Both the position numbers and the translations under genes were made by a program. A stretch of DNA of 64,000 nucleotides. Origin: Hymenobacter sp. CRA2 (GTDB lineage Bacteria > Bacteroidota > Bacteroidia > Cytophagales > Hymenobacteraceae). The stretch is taken from the NCBI RefSeq assembly GCF_002007105.1, contig NZ_MVBC01000006.1, positions 1-64,000 of the forward strand, in the 5' to 3' direction. Positions 43,703 through 51,957 of the stretch are shown here, piece after piece (position 1 is the first letter of the stretch; each line of letters begins with the position of its first letter). The notes below the pieces were generated by a model that saw nothing but the letters and a program-made list of their open reading frames with translations, was not told the DNA's origin and searched no databases.

Positions 43703-43730
43703 CCATCCCAAACCACTCGATTTGGGCTAC

Positions 43731-43817
43731 AGAGAGGTGGCAGAGTGGTCGAATGCGACGGATTCGAAATCCGTTATACCTGCAAGGGTATCGGGGGTTC
43801 GAATCCCCCCCTCTCTG
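43731..43817 (+). tRNA. tRNA-Ser, anticodon CGA
   Basis: An 87-nt tRNA. Acceptor AGAGAGG pairs with CCTCTCT, followed by discriminator G; the T arm is GGGGG-TTCGAAT-CCCCC; the anticodon stem-loop GGATTCGAAATCC gives CGA, reading UCG. The long variable arm (TATACCTGCAAGGGTA) is the class II form of serine tRNAs. CCA is not encoded. Confidence 0.95.
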
Positions 43818-43857
43818 CAAAAAGGCTTTTCCGGTATCCCGAAAAAGCCTTTTTTTG
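43818..43857 (+). terminator. Intrinsic terminator after tRNA-Ser(CGA)
   Basis: AAAAAGGCTTTT pairs with AAAAAGCCTTTTT around CCGGTATCCCG, ending in a T run. It separates the two serine tRNA genes. Confidence 0.85.
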
Positions 43858-43871
43858 TGAATACCCGCCAC

Positions 43872-43956
43872 AGAGGAGTGGCAGAGTGGTCGATTGCGGC
43901 GGTCTTGAAAACCGTTGACTGTAAAAGGTCCGGGGGTTCGAATCCCTCCTCCTCTG
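43872..43956 (+). tRNA. tRNA-Ser, anticodon TGA
   Basis: An 85-nt class II tRNA. Acceptor AGAGGAG pairs with CTCCTCT plus discriminator G; the anticodon stem-loop GGTCTTGAAAACC gives TGA, reading UCA. Much of the body matches the upstream serine tRNA, so they are likely tandem duplicates that diverged in the anticodon. CCA is not encoded. Confidence 0.95.
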
Positions 43957-43957
43957 C

Positions 43958-43998
43958 GAAAAAGCCCCGTTTCCATCTTGGAAACGGGGCTTTTGTTT
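43958..43998 (+). terminator. Intrinsic terminator after tRNA-Ser(TGA)
   Basis: AAAAGCCCCGTTTCC pairs with GGAAACGGGGCTTTT, followed by GTTTT. Confidence 0.92.
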
Positions 43999-44355
43999 TC
44001 AGGGACGCTTTGGGATAGAGTCAGCCAATAAGAAGCAAGGCAACAGGAAGTCGGCCGCAAGTGGGCACAGCCAATAACCTGCACAACGCTACTTGCACAC
44101 TACTATCAGGCCAGAACAAGAAAAGCAATCCTTTAGGCGGCCGTTTGGGCTATTGGTAGCTGAAACAGCCTCTTCAGGGCAGTACTCGCCAACGTCGATA
44201 ATTTTAAATGATGAGCTTGTATATTGATAATCAATATTTTATCTAAACAAAATTACGTGTATGCCGTCTTTACTTACGCACCCTGGATGCAGTGGCTTTC
44301 GAGCTATTCTCTCCTGTGCGGAAACGGACCTCTTTACCATCCTCACTTGCTAGCT
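43999..44355. other. Intergenic region, AT-rich in its second half
   Basis: No gene is seen in this 357-bp gap. From about 44200 it turns AT-rich and holds a 17-bp palindrome (44221-44237). Upstream in-frame starts for the beta-barrel gene exist here, but none gives a signal peptide directly. Confidence 0.5.
44221..44237. promoter_or_regulatory. 17-bp palindrome upstream of the OMP beta-barrel gene
   Basis: ATATTGATAATCAATAT is an 8-bp arm palindrome around a central base, 118 bp before the gene. The core TGATAATCA recalls a half of a Fur-type box, but the full Fur pattern is not present. An operator role is only suggested. Confidence 0.4.
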
Positions 44356-44979
44356 ATGAACAAAATTCTTCTGTTCCTGGCCCTGCTTACCGGCGCTACC
44401 GCCGCAGCACAGGCCCAATCCACCAACGGTGGCGGCACCCGTTTCGGCCTCAAAGTGGGCGTGGTGGCTGCTACGCTGGCCGGCGACGACAAAGACTTCC
44501 AAGGCGATGTGCAAAACCGCTTTGGTTTTCAGGCCGGCATCACGACCACGACGACCCTGGGCGTAGGCGGGCTGTTCGAACTGCACCCCGAGTTGCTCTA
44601 CTCTCAGCGCGGCTACCAGATTGAGGACGTCTCCAAAACAACTTTTCACAACATCGATCTGCCGCTCCTGGCCCGTATAAACGCCGCCGGCCTTGTGTTT
44701 GAAGTCGGTCCGCAAGTGGGGTACTTATTTGCGCGTAAGACGAAATTCGATGATTCAGCCATTCCGGACATCACCGGTCGGGGCCAACTCAACAAGCTCC
44801 AGTTCGGCTACATCGTGGGCGTTGGCTACCAGCTGGAGAGCGGCCCCAATGTCGGCATCCGCTACAACGGCGGCATCACCAGGCTCTATGACGGAGACGC
44901 CACTCTCCCCGGAGGGAATAACATTCGCAACTCGGTATTTCAATTTCAACTGGGCTTTGCCTTCCCCGGCGGCAAATAA
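44356..44979 (+). CDS. Outer-membrane beta-barrel protein (PorT/OMP_b-brl_2-like)
   Basis: A 207-residue protein with a signal peptide (ILLFLALLTGATAAAQAQ). The mature part is a small barrel with alternating strands and glycine turns: RFGLKVGVVAATLAGDD, FGFQAGITTTTTLGVGGLFE, LHPELLYSQRGYQ, LPLLARINAAGLVFEVGPQV, and a terminal FQFQLGFAFPGGK. This is the OMP_b-brl_2 layout common in Bacteroidota. The ATG at 44356 opens on the signal peptide. Ligand unknown. Confidence 0.9.
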   Translation: MNKILLFLALLTGATAAAQAQSTNGGGTRFGLKVGVVAATLAGDDKDFQGDVQNRFGFQAGITTTTTLGVGGLFELHPELLYSQRGYQIEDVSKTTFHNIDLPLLARINAAGLVFEVGPQVGYLFARKTKFDDSAIPDITGRGQLNKLQFGYIVGVGYQLESGPNVGIRYNGGITRLYDGDATLPGGNNIRNSVFQFQLGFAFPGGK

Positions 44980-45018
44980 GCCACTTAAGTACCTGTTGGG
45001 TTCGTAACAGGTTGAACG

Positions 45019-45062
45019 CAAAAGCGCTGCTCCGGTCCAATGGCCGGTGGCAGCGCTTTTTC
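45019..45062 (+). terminator. Intrinsic terminator after the beta-barrel gene
   Basis: AAAAGCGCTGC pairs with GCAGCGCTTTT around TCCGGTCCAATGGCCGGTG, ending in a T run. Confidence 0.88.
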
Positions 45063-45357
45063 ATTTTGGCCGCTCAGAGTGCCAGCCATGGAGCTGTTCC
45101 TGGGTTGGTGAGGCCGGAAGGCCTAGCCAGGAGCCTGGGCATTTTCGACTTTGAGCTAAGGCCGGGGAAAAGGGACGCCATCAAAATGCCCGACACCAAG
45201 GGCCACTTTTTCGTCAGCAAACCGTACTGTGGCGGCTGGGCGCGCGGTCGGAGCACGGCTTTCAATCAAGGAAGTTAATCAGCACTTTTGACAGCAAGCC
45301 TGCACCCGGAAGGCCCTACGCGGGCTTTCGGTATTTCCTTTTTCTAAGCCGCCTGCT
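45063..45357. other. Intergenic gap without a supported gene
   Basis: Short frames exist on both strands but none has a recognisable domain, a good start or a consistent partner. The gap holds the promoter region of the antiporter gene. Nothing else is seen. Confidence 0.5.
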
Positions 45358-46977
45358 ATGCAAAGCCAGTTGTTCGAACTCGTCTGTTTGGTCCTGATCA
45401 TTCTGGCGCTGGTTATGCTGGCCCGCAGGCTGCGCGTGGCCTACCCCATTGTGCTGGTGCTGGGCGGGTTGGGGCTGAGCTTCACGGCCGGGTTTGCCAA
45501 CATTGCTATCGACCCCGACCTCGTCTTCTACCTTTTTCTGCCGCCGCTGCTCTACGAAGCGGCTTGGCAAACCTCGTGGAAGGAGTTCTGGCGCTGGCGG
45601 CGGATTATTACCGGCTTCGCGTTTCCCATCGTCATCCTGACCTCCTGCGTCGTAGCGGTGGTGTCGCAAGCGCTGATTCCGGGCTTCACCCTGGCCTTGG
45701 GCTTTCTGCTGGGCGGTATCATTTCGCCGCCCGATGCCATTTCCGCTACTACCATCATGCGGCAGGTGAAGGTGCCCAAGGTGCTGGTCAGCGTGATAGA
45801 AGGGGAGAGCCTGCTCAACGACGCGTCGTCGCTGATTGTGCTGCGGTTTGCGCTGGCGGCTGTGCTTACCGGGCAGTTTCACCTCGGCGAGGCCACCACG
45901 AGCTTTTTCCTGGTTATCGTGCTCGGCACGCTCATTGGCCTGCTCGTCGGGCTGGTGTTCTACGCCATTCACCGCTGGCTGCCCACCACGCCCAGCATCG
46001 AGATTGTGCTGACGCTGGTGACGCCTTACTGTATGTACTTCGCGGCCGAGCACTTTCACTACTCCGGCGTGCTGGCGGTGGTCAGCGGCGGCTTGTTGCT
46101 CTCCAGTCGGCGCGACACGCTGCTGTCCTCGCAGAGCCGGCTGCAGGCCTTCAATGTGTGGGCAGTGCTCAGCTTCGTGCTGAACGGGTTGGTGTTCCTG
46201 CTCATCGGCCTGCAGCTGCCCATCATTACCGCGCAGCTCGGCAGCATCAGCCTGAGCAGCGCCATTGGCTACGGCCTGCTGATTTCGCTGGCCCTTATCG
46301 TGACGCGCCTGCTGTTTGCGCTGGGTACGGCGCAATTTACCCGGCTGGCCAGTCACTTCATCACCGTAGCCGACCCGAACCCCGGCTGGAAAGCGCCGCT
46401 GATTGTGGGGTGGGCGGGCATGCGCGGGGTGGTGTCCCTGGCCGCGGCGCTATCGGTGCCGCTGCTCACGCCGGCCGGGCAGCCGTTTCCGTACCGCAAC
46501 CTGATTCTGTTCGTCACCTTCGTGGTCATCCTTGTCACGCTGGTTTTTCAGGGCCTGACGCTGCCCTGGCTGATTCGCAAGCTGCAACCGCAGGACCACA
46601 ACGCGACTTTGTCGGAGCCGGAGCAGGAGCGCGTGATTCAGCAGCAGCTGACCCGGCAGGCGCTACAGTTCGTGGAGGAACGCTTCGGGCCCGACGGCGC
46701 CGCCAACGACTACCTGCACAACCTGCGGGCCCGCTTGCAGCTCGATATGACCATTTACGGGCAGGAGCACGCCGCCGACTCGGCCCCAGCGGAAAACGAG
46801 CTGACCCGCTTTCAGCGCCTGTATGTGGAGCTGCTGGCTGGCCAGCGGCAGTTGCTCCACGCCCTGAACCAGCAGCCGGACTACGACGAAGAGCTGATTC
46901 GGAAGTACCTGTCCTTAACGGATCTGGAGGAGCTGAAGCTGCGCGAGAAGCTGCCACAAGCCGCCGACGCGCCCTAG
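45358..46977 (+). CDS. Na+/H+ antiporter (CPA1/NhaP type)
   Basis: A 539-residue inner-membrane antiporter. About twelve membrane segments span residues 5-420, with FLPPLLYEAAW, GGIISPPDAISATTI (ion-site Asp), GESLLNDASSLIVLRF (the conserved ND-type site) and GWAGMRGVVSLAAALSVPLL. A cytosolic tail of about 120 residues, Gln/Glu-rich, follows. It exchanges Na+ or K+ for protons. It is probably in a separate unit from the RibD-like gene downstream. Confidence 0.93.
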   Translation: MQSQLFELVCLVLIILALVMLARRLRVAYPIVLVLGGLGLSFTAGFANIAIDPDLVFYLFLPPLLYEAAWQTSWKEFWRWRRIITGFAFPIVILTSCVVAVVSQALIPGFTLALGFLLGGIISPPDAISATTIMRQVKVPKVLVSVIEGESLLNDASSLIVLRFALAAVLTGQFHLGEATTSFFLVIVLGTLIGLLVGLVFYAIHRWLPTTPSIEIVLTLVTPYCMYFAAEHFHYSGVLAVVSGGLLLSSRRDTLLSSQSRLQAFNVWAVLSFVLNGLVFLLIGLQLPIITAQLGSISLSSAIGYGLLISLALIVTRLLFALGTAQFTRLASHFITVADPNPGWKAPLIVGWAGMRGVVSLAAALSVPLLTPAGQPFPYRNLILFVTFVVILVTLVFQGLTLPWLIRKLQPQDHNATLSEPEQERVIQQQLTRQALQFVEERFGPDGAANDYLHNLRARLQLDMTIYGQEHAADSAPAENELTRFQRLYVELLAGQRQLLHALNQQPDYDEELIRKYLSLTDLEELKLREKLPQAADAP

Positions 46978-47109
46978 CTGCCCCAGCGGCGCCGCTTCTT
47001 GCCGGAGCTGACCAGCACTGTCGTTGCCACCTACGCTTCCGTGAACACCCCGGGCTGCTGATGCCGCTGGCCTTCCGCCGCGCGGCCGCCAGGGCCGTAT
47101 AAGCGCCCT

Positions 47110-47814
47110 ATGACACGACCCCACGTTATCTGCCACATGATGTCCTCGGTGGACGGCAAAATTCTCTCCGCCAACTGGAAGGACGAGGAGCTGACCAACA
47201 CCTTCGCCGGGTATTTTGAGAAGTACCACGTCACATTCACCAGCCAGGCTTGGATGTGCGGGCGCATCACTATGGAGCGCGACTTTTCCGGCGGTGTGCA
47301 GCCCGAGCTGCAGCCGGCCCCGCACCCGATACCCCGCGAGCCGTTCATCGGCGACCCGAATGCTACTTCCTTCGCCGTGGCCGTGGATGCCCACGGCAAG
47401 CTGGGCTGGGACAGCAACCAGACGCACGGCGACCATATCATCGAGGTGCTGACGGAACAGGTCAGCGACGAGTACCTGCATTACCTGCAGCGCAAGCGCA
47501 TTTCCTACCTGTTCGCGGGCCAGAGCGAGGTCGATTTCACCTCGGTGCTCGAGCAGCTGGCCGCGTTGTTCCCCATCCAGACGCTGATGCTGGAAGGCGG
47601 CGGCCACCTGAATGGCTCCTTACTCAACGCCGGGCTCATCGACGAGCTGAGCCTGCTCGTGCTACCCCTGGCCGACGGCACACCCAAGTCGCCGACTACT
47701 TTCGAAGTAAGCGAGTACCTGCCCAAAGGCCCGGCTACGCGGCTATACCTCACGAAGGTAGAGCAGCTCGACAACGACGTAATTTGGCTGAAGTACCGCT
47801 TCGAACGCTCCTAA
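47110..47814 (+). CDS. RibD C-terminal / dihydrofolate-reductase-fold protein
   Basis: A 234-residue NADPH-dependent reductase of the RibD-C family. It opens with ICHMMSSVDGKI and has MCGRITMERDF, LMLEGGGHLNGSLLNAGLID and ELSLLVLPLADG, the standard RibD-C core. No deaminase domain or other riboflavin genes are adjacent, so the substrate is not certain. Confidence 0.9.
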   Translation: MTRPHVICHMMSSVDGKILSANWKDEELTNTFAGYFEKYHVTFTSQAWMCGRITMERDFSGGVQPELQPAPHPIPREPFIGDPNATSFAVAVDAHGKLGWDSNQTHGDHIIEVLTEQVSDEYLHYLQRKRISYLFAGQSEVDFTSVLEQLAALFPIQTLMLEGGGHLNGSLLNAGLIDELSLLVLPLADGTPKSPTTFEVSEYLPKGPATRLYLTKVEQLDNDVIWLKYRFERS

Positions 47815-47841
47815 AAGCATGGAGCCTGCACCGGCGTAAAT

Positions 47842-47881
47842 AAGCGGCCCCGCTTCACCTGAGCGTGAAGCGGGGCCGCAG
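47842..47881. terminator. Bidirectional hairpin between convergent genes
   Basis: GCGGCCCCGCTTCA pairs with TGAAGCGGGGCCGC around CCTGAGCG. It lies between the reductase and the convergent small gene at 47907. There is no long T run on either side. Confidence 0.6.
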
Positions 47882-47906
47882 TTGGTTATGGTTTGGGCGC
47901 AGGCGG

Positions 47907-48179
47907 CTAGTTCAGCCACACCTCCGCGGCTATTTCGAAACGGTGCGGCGCAAAAGCGTTGTAGTAGGGGGCTTCGGCCTCAAAACCCAGCACGTGGATC
48001 AGCGGCATGCCTTCCAGGCGGCTCTGCACCATCCGCACGGGGTAAATTTTGCCTTCTTCGGGCCAGTCGCCGGCGTGGTTGGCCGGGCGGTTGCCGGCAT
48101 CCACGCAGTACGCATAGTGCAGTACGGGCTCGTGGCGGGTGGCGTCGGCTAAACTCAGGTTGGCTACTTCTTTACTCAT
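47907..48179 (-). CDS. Small hypothetical protein, paralog of the gene at 63721
   Basis: A 90-residue protein of unknown family. It shares an ordered set of blocks with the gene at 63721-63996: NLSLADA/NLSLGEA, YAYCVDAGNRP/YARCIDASGRP, GDW-EGK-Y-VR-VQ, EAPYYNAFAPHRF/EAPYFNSFAPHRF and a terminal WLN. The conserved cysteine, aspartates and aromatic end suggest a shared fold. No function is known. Confidence 0.75.
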   Translation of the reverse strand: MSKEVANLSLADATRHEPVLHYAYCVDAGNRPANHAGDWPEEGKIYPVRMVQSRLEGMPLIHVLGFEAEAPYYNAFAPHRFEIAAEVWLN

Positions 48180-48255
48180 GATGGCAAGATAAGTCGCGAC
48201 GGGAAAGATTGGTTCAGTGCCGCGGCGCTATTGTTTAGGAAAGCAGCTCCGTTAT

Positions 48256-49107
48256 TTACTGGGTAGGCCCGTTGTCGACGCGGGCTTCCACGGTGGCCTG
48301 CGTTGCCTGCGGCACGGCCGAAAGCAGGTCGTAGCCAGTGGCTTGCTCGATGGCGTCGACGCTGGTGCGGTACGAGGCCCAGTTGCTGCTCACGTCGTTG
48401 TCGTTGGGCACGTCCACGGCAATGATGCGCGCTTCGCGGCCCACGCGCTGGGCGTCCTGCTCGCCCACGGGCAGGGCCACTATTACCTTCCAGTAGTGCG
48501 CGGGCACGGTTACGCGGCCGCGGTCGAGGGTCAGGGCGTAGCCGTTGGAGCCGGTGCCGCCCCGGCCGTACGAGCCGCACACGATGTAAAGCTCCTGCCC
48601 GTCTTCGACGAGGCTGCGGCAGTAGTCCTCCAGCCGGGCCCAGGTGCGCTGGTTGTGGTTGGGCGCCTGCGGGCCCATGTTGGTCATCAGAAAGGTGGCC
48701 GAGTTATCGGCCGCGGAGCGGGTGCGGTCGGCGGAAGGGCAGTGGTGGCCGCGGTCGAAGCCCGAGCCCACGTAGCTGCTGGCCTGCACTTGGTACCAGC
48801 CGGCAGGCAGCGCAGCGTCGGGGCGAAAGTCGTCTTGCCGGGCCGCATTGCCGAGCCAGTCGGGGCTCAGGTGCCACGCCACCCAGTTGGGCAGGCCCCG
48901 GTCGCGGTGGTACGACAGCGCGTACTGGGGCTTTTCCAGCAGGTAGTTGGTGGGCTTGGCGGCGTCGGTTGTCGCCCCGCTCGGGTTACCGAGCACGAGG
49001 TGCTCGTTGACGGCCGGAGCGGGTTGGGGTGATTCCTGGTCGGTGCAGGCGCTGAGCAGCAGGGCAGCCAGGCCGCAGGCGCGGAAACGGGTAAAAGCAA
49101 CAGGCAT
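48256..49107 (-). CDS. DNA/RNA non-specific endonuclease (NUC), lipoprotein
   Basis: A 283-residue secreted nuclease of the NUC (Serratia-type) family. The lipobox is LLLSAC (Cys21). The catalytic signature DRGHHCPSADR has His121, and the metal-binding Asn lies in APNHNQRTWARLED. Related enzymes cut extracellular DNA and RNA for nutrition or biofilm turnover. The lipobox implies an anchored envelope form. Confidence 0.93.
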   Translation of the reverse strand: MPVAFTRFRACGLAALLLSACTDQESPQPAPAVNEHLVLGNPSGATTDAAKPTNYLLEKPQYALSYHRDRGLPNWVAWHLSPDWLGNAARQDDFRPDAALPAGWYQVQASSYVGSGFDRGHHCPSADRTRSAADNSATFLMTNMGPQAPNHNQRTWARLEDYCRSLVEDGQELYIVCGSYGRGGTGSNGYALTLDRGRVTVPAHYWKVIVALPVGEQDAQRVGREARIIAVDVPNDNDVSSNWASYRTSVDAIEQATGYDLLSAVPQATQATVEARVDNGPTQ

Positions 49108-49299
49108 GGTAGGAGGGGGCGCAGTAAGGCCCCAAAGGTCGGCATACGAGGGTAGCTGTGCGCTAGTAGCTATACTTGCGCCAACGAATGCACCAGCAAG
49201 TGGCAGAGTACATGGATTCTGCGTGTTTGTTCTTGCTAATAGTAAGTATATACACGTAGCGAATCGGCCATAAATGGAACTTGTGCTGGTACTAGATGG

Positions 49300-49307
49300 T
49301 ATCTTTG
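49300..49307 (+). promoter_or_regulatory. Bacteroidetes -7 box upstream of the gene at 49341
   Basis: TATCTTTG fits TAnnTTTG. A TTG lies 16 bp upstream, shorter than the usual spacing. Confidence 0.5.
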
Positions 49308-49340
49308 CCGACTTAATATTTCCGCCGTCATTGCTCGCGC

Positions 49341-49700
49341 ATGTCTGAATTGCTTTTTGACGTGAATCTGCAACAGTTGCCAGACGAGTTTCTGACGGGC
49401 GACTGGCGGGTGACCAACCGGGTGCTCAACCGCACCGACCCCGATAGTAGCCTGGCACAGGCTACGTGCCTGCGGCTGGAGCCAGGGCAGTTGCAGGTGC
49501 AGGCCGCGCAACAGGTGCAGAACGGGCAGTGGTCGGTGCAGCGCGACGCGTTGTTGCAGCGTCCGTACCTCGACATCCAGCTGGAAGACGAGCGTACCCG
49601 CGCCCTGATTACCCGCCTGCGGCGCTCGGCCGATGGGCAAACCAGCCAACTAAACCTGTATTTCCTGTCAGGAATGGAGGTACTGCTCACCCAGCCCTGA
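49341..49700 (+). CDS. Hypothetical protein
   Basis: A 119-residue hydrophilic protein with no signal peptide or recognised domain. Its Gln, Arg and Leu content and alternating hydrophobic pattern suggest a small beta-rich fold. It lies 24 bp upstream of the PAS protein gene and shares its strand, so the two may be one transcript. Confidence 0.65.
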   Translation: MSELLFDVNLQQLPDEFLTGDWRVTNRVLNRTDPDSSLAQATCLRLEPGQLQVQAAQQVQNGQWSVQRDALLQRPYLDIQLEDERTRALITRLRRSADGQTSQLNLYFLSGMEVLLTQP

Positions 49701-49724
49701 GCAGTGCCTTTTTTTGCCACTTCC

Positions 49725-50600
49725 ATGTTGATGCCCGAAGAACCCAGCACCACGAGCTACGAACGCCTGCAGGCCGCCATCGAGGCGGCGGGCGTCGGTA
49801 CGTGGGATCTTAACCCGCTCAGCGGCGAACTACAATGGTCGGCCCGCTGCAAGGAACTGTTTGGCCTGCCGGTTACGGCCGATGTGGACTACCCACGCTT
49901 TCTGGCCGGGCTGCACCCCGACGACCGCGCCCGCACCGACGCCGTGGTGCAACAGGCGCTGGACCCGCGCGGCTCCGGCAGCTACGACATCGAGTACCGC
50001 ACGGTGACGCCCGAGGGGCAGGTGCGCTGGGTGCGCGCCACCGGCCGGGCTTCCTTTGATGCCGCGCGCACCCAGGCGCTGCGCTTCGTGGGTACCATCA
50101 CCGATGTGAGCGACGCCAAGCGCCTCGACGCGGAGTACCGCTCCGTGGTGGAGCTGATTCCGCAGATGGTGTGGCTGACCGATCCGGAGGGCTTCCATAC
50201 CTTCTTCAACCAGCGCTGGATTGATTACACGGGCTACACCGTGGCCCAAAGCCAGGGCACCGAAATGTGGAACAACCTACTGCACCCCGACGACCAGGCG
50301 CGGGCCCGGCAGATCTGGAGCCACTCGCTGGCCACCGGCGCCGACTACGAAATCGAGTACCGCTTCAAGAGCAAGGACGGGGGCTACCGCTGGTTTTTGG
50401 GCCTGGCCAAGCCCATCCGCGACGAGCAAGGGCAGATTGTGCAGTGGTTTGGCACCTGCACCGACATCGGCGAGCAGAAGCAGCTGCAGGAGCAGCTCGA
50501 ACGCGCCTATTCGGATCTGGAAGCCAAGGTCATGTTCCGCACGCTGGAGCTGGAGCATGAGGTGCAGCAGCTGCGCCAGCAGCTGGCCGAACGCGGTTAA
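49725..50600 (+). CDS. Tandem PAS/PAC protein without an output domain
   Basis: A 291-residue cytosolic protein. The first PAS/PAC (about 15-135) has GTWDLNPLSGELQWSARCKE, HPDDRAR and FVGTITDVSDAKR; the second (about 140-260) has VVELIPQMVWLTDPEG, HPDDQARARQIW and WFGTCTDIGEQKQ. The last 40 residues form a coiled coil ending LRQQLAERG. A kinase, cyclase or phosphatase domain, usual in such proteins, is absent. It may act as a partner for a separate kinase. The ATG at 49725 is preferred over an upstream GTG. Confidence 0.88.
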   Translation: MLMPEEPSTTSYERLQAAIEAAGVGTWDLNPLSGELQWSARCKELFGLPVTADVDYPRFLAGLHPDDRARTDAVVQQALDPRGSGSYDIEYRTVTPEGQVRWVRATGRASFDAARTQALRFVGTITDVSDAKRLDAEYRSVVELIPQMVWLTDPEGFHTFFNQRWIDYTGYTVAQSQGTEMWNNLLHPDDQARARQIWSHSLATGADYEIEYRFKSKDGGYRWFLGLAKPIRDEQGQIVQWFGTCTDIGEQKQLQEQLERAYSDLEAKVMFRTLELEHEVQQLRQQLAERG

Positions 50601-50621
50601 GCAGCCCGAGAACTTCACTGA

Positions 50622-50657
50622 GCAACGGCGCCCCGGCAGGGGCGCCGTTGTGGTTTC
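50622..50657 (+). terminator. Hairpin after the PAS gene
   Basis: CAACGGCGCCCC pairs with GGGGCGCCGTTG around GGCA, followed by TGGTTTCT. Confidence 0.7.
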
Positions 50658-50760
50658 TGAGCTTATCATTGCCCGGGCGTGGCGAGTGGGCGCGCATGCA
50701 GCCATCTGTTATCGGCCTTGTCCGTAGACCAAGGCCCTATACCAACCATCTTACTCGGTT

Positions 50761-51270
50761 ATGAAGCACATGCAACTTCGGTTCCTGGCCTTTTTGCCCT
50801 TGTTTGGGCTACTGCTGCTCGCGGGGCCGGCGGCGCGGGCCCAGCAGGTGCGCGTAGTGAAGCTGCCCGCCCTGCAGGAGCTGCTGCGCCGCTCCGGCGA
50901 CACGACGTACGTGGTCAATTTCTGGGCGACGTGGTGCAAGCCCTGCATCGAGGAGCTGCCGAACTTCGAGCAGCTGCGCACCCGCTACGCCCGGCAAAAC
51001 GTGCGGGTGGTGCTGGTCAGCCTGGATTTTCCCTCCAAGCTCGACGCCAAAGTTCGGCCCTTCGTGCAGCGCCAAGGACTGAAGTCGGCGGTGTGGCTGC
51101 TTAGCGAAACCGACCAGAACGCTTACATTGAGGCTATTGACCCAAAATGGACGGGCGCGCTGCCCTTTACCGTGGTGTACAACAACGCCCGCCAGCGACG
51201 ACGCAGCTTCGAGCAGGCGCTGTCGGCGGCGGAGCTGGAAGCGGCCGTGCAGGCCGTGCGGGTACCGTAG
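50761..51270 (+). CDS. TlpA-like thioredoxin-fold protein
   Basis: A 169-residue exported thioredoxin of the TlpA class. A signal segment (AFLPLFGLLLLAGPAARAQ) is followed by the redox motif WCKPC (58-62) in NFWATWCKPCIEELPNFE. It probably reduces disulfides outside the inner membrane. It lies 30 bp upstream of a second thioredoxin-fold gene. Confidence 0.9.
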   Translation: MKHMQLRFLAFLPLFGLLLLAGPAARAQQVRVVKLPALQELLRRSGDTTYVVNFWATWCKPCIEELPNFEQLRTRYARQNVRVVLVSLDFPSKLDAKVRPFVQRQGLKSAVWLLSETDQNAYIEAIDPKWTGALPFTVVYNNARQRRRSFEQALSAAELEAAVQAVRVP

Positions 51271-51300
51271 TTTTTCTGTTTCACCCTTTTCCTTGCCAGC

Positions 51301-51930
51301 ATGAAAAAGTCAATGCTTGCCCTGATTGCCCTGCTCGGGACGGTGCTCACCCTCAGCAGCGCGTTTCGGCCGGTGGCCGAAGGCGGCTACCAGGTGGGCG
51401 ACAAAGTCGCGGACTTCAAGCTGAAGAACGTGGACGGTAAAACGGTGTCGTTGGCCGATAACGCTACCGCCAAAGGCTACATCGTGGTCTTTACCTGCAA
51501 TACCTGCCCATACGCCCAGGCCTACGAGGACCGCATCATGGCCCTGCACCAGAAATACGCTGCCCAGGGCTACCCGGTAGTGGCCATCAATCCCAACGAC
51601 CCGCAGGTGGCACCCGGCGACTCCTACGCGTCCATGCAGCAGCGGGCCAAGACCAAACGGTACGCCTTCCCGTACCTGCTCGACGAAAGCCAGGAGGTAG
51701 CCCACGCCTACGGCGCTACCCGCACGCCCCACGTGTACGTGCTGCAGCGCACCGGCGCTGATTTCAAGGTGGCCTACATCGGCGCCATCGACAACAACAC
51801 CGAAGATGCCAAAGCCGCCACCCAACACTACGTGGACGACGCGCTGGCCCAGCTGATGAGCGGCAAGGCCGTGCAGACGACTTCTACCAAGGCCATCGGC
51901 TGCACCATCAAGTGGAAGAAAAAAGCGTAG
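51301..51930 (+). CDS. Redoxin/AhpC-like thioredoxin-fold protein
   Basis: A 209-residue exported protein. After a signal peptide, the redoxin domain has the start YQVGDKVADFKLKNVDGK and the motif TCNTCPYAQAYEDRI with Cys66 and Cys69, the pattern of redoxin-family proteins in Bacteroidota. It is paired with the TlpA-like gene and may share its thiol partner. Confidence 0.88.
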   Translation: MKKSMLALIALLGTVLTLSSAFRPVAEGGYQVGDKVADFKLKNVDGKTVSLADNATAKGYIVVFTCNTCPYAQAYEDRIMALHQKYAAQGYPVVAINPNDPQVAPGDSYASMQQRAKTKRYAFPYLLDESQEVAHAYGATRTPHVYVLQRTGADFKVAYIGAIDNNTEDAKAATQHYVDDALAQLMSGKAVQTTSTKAIGCTIKWKKKA

Positions 51931-51957
51931 CGGGTCTGCCGTCAGCTTAGTCTTAAA

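Noticed and set aside
44221-44237. Full Fur box
   Set aside because: Only the central TGATAATCA agrees; the outer parts of the 19-bp consensus do not.
45012-45278. Small plus-strand frame after the OMP gene
   Set aside because: It overlaps the OMP terminator, has no recognisable domain and no good start.
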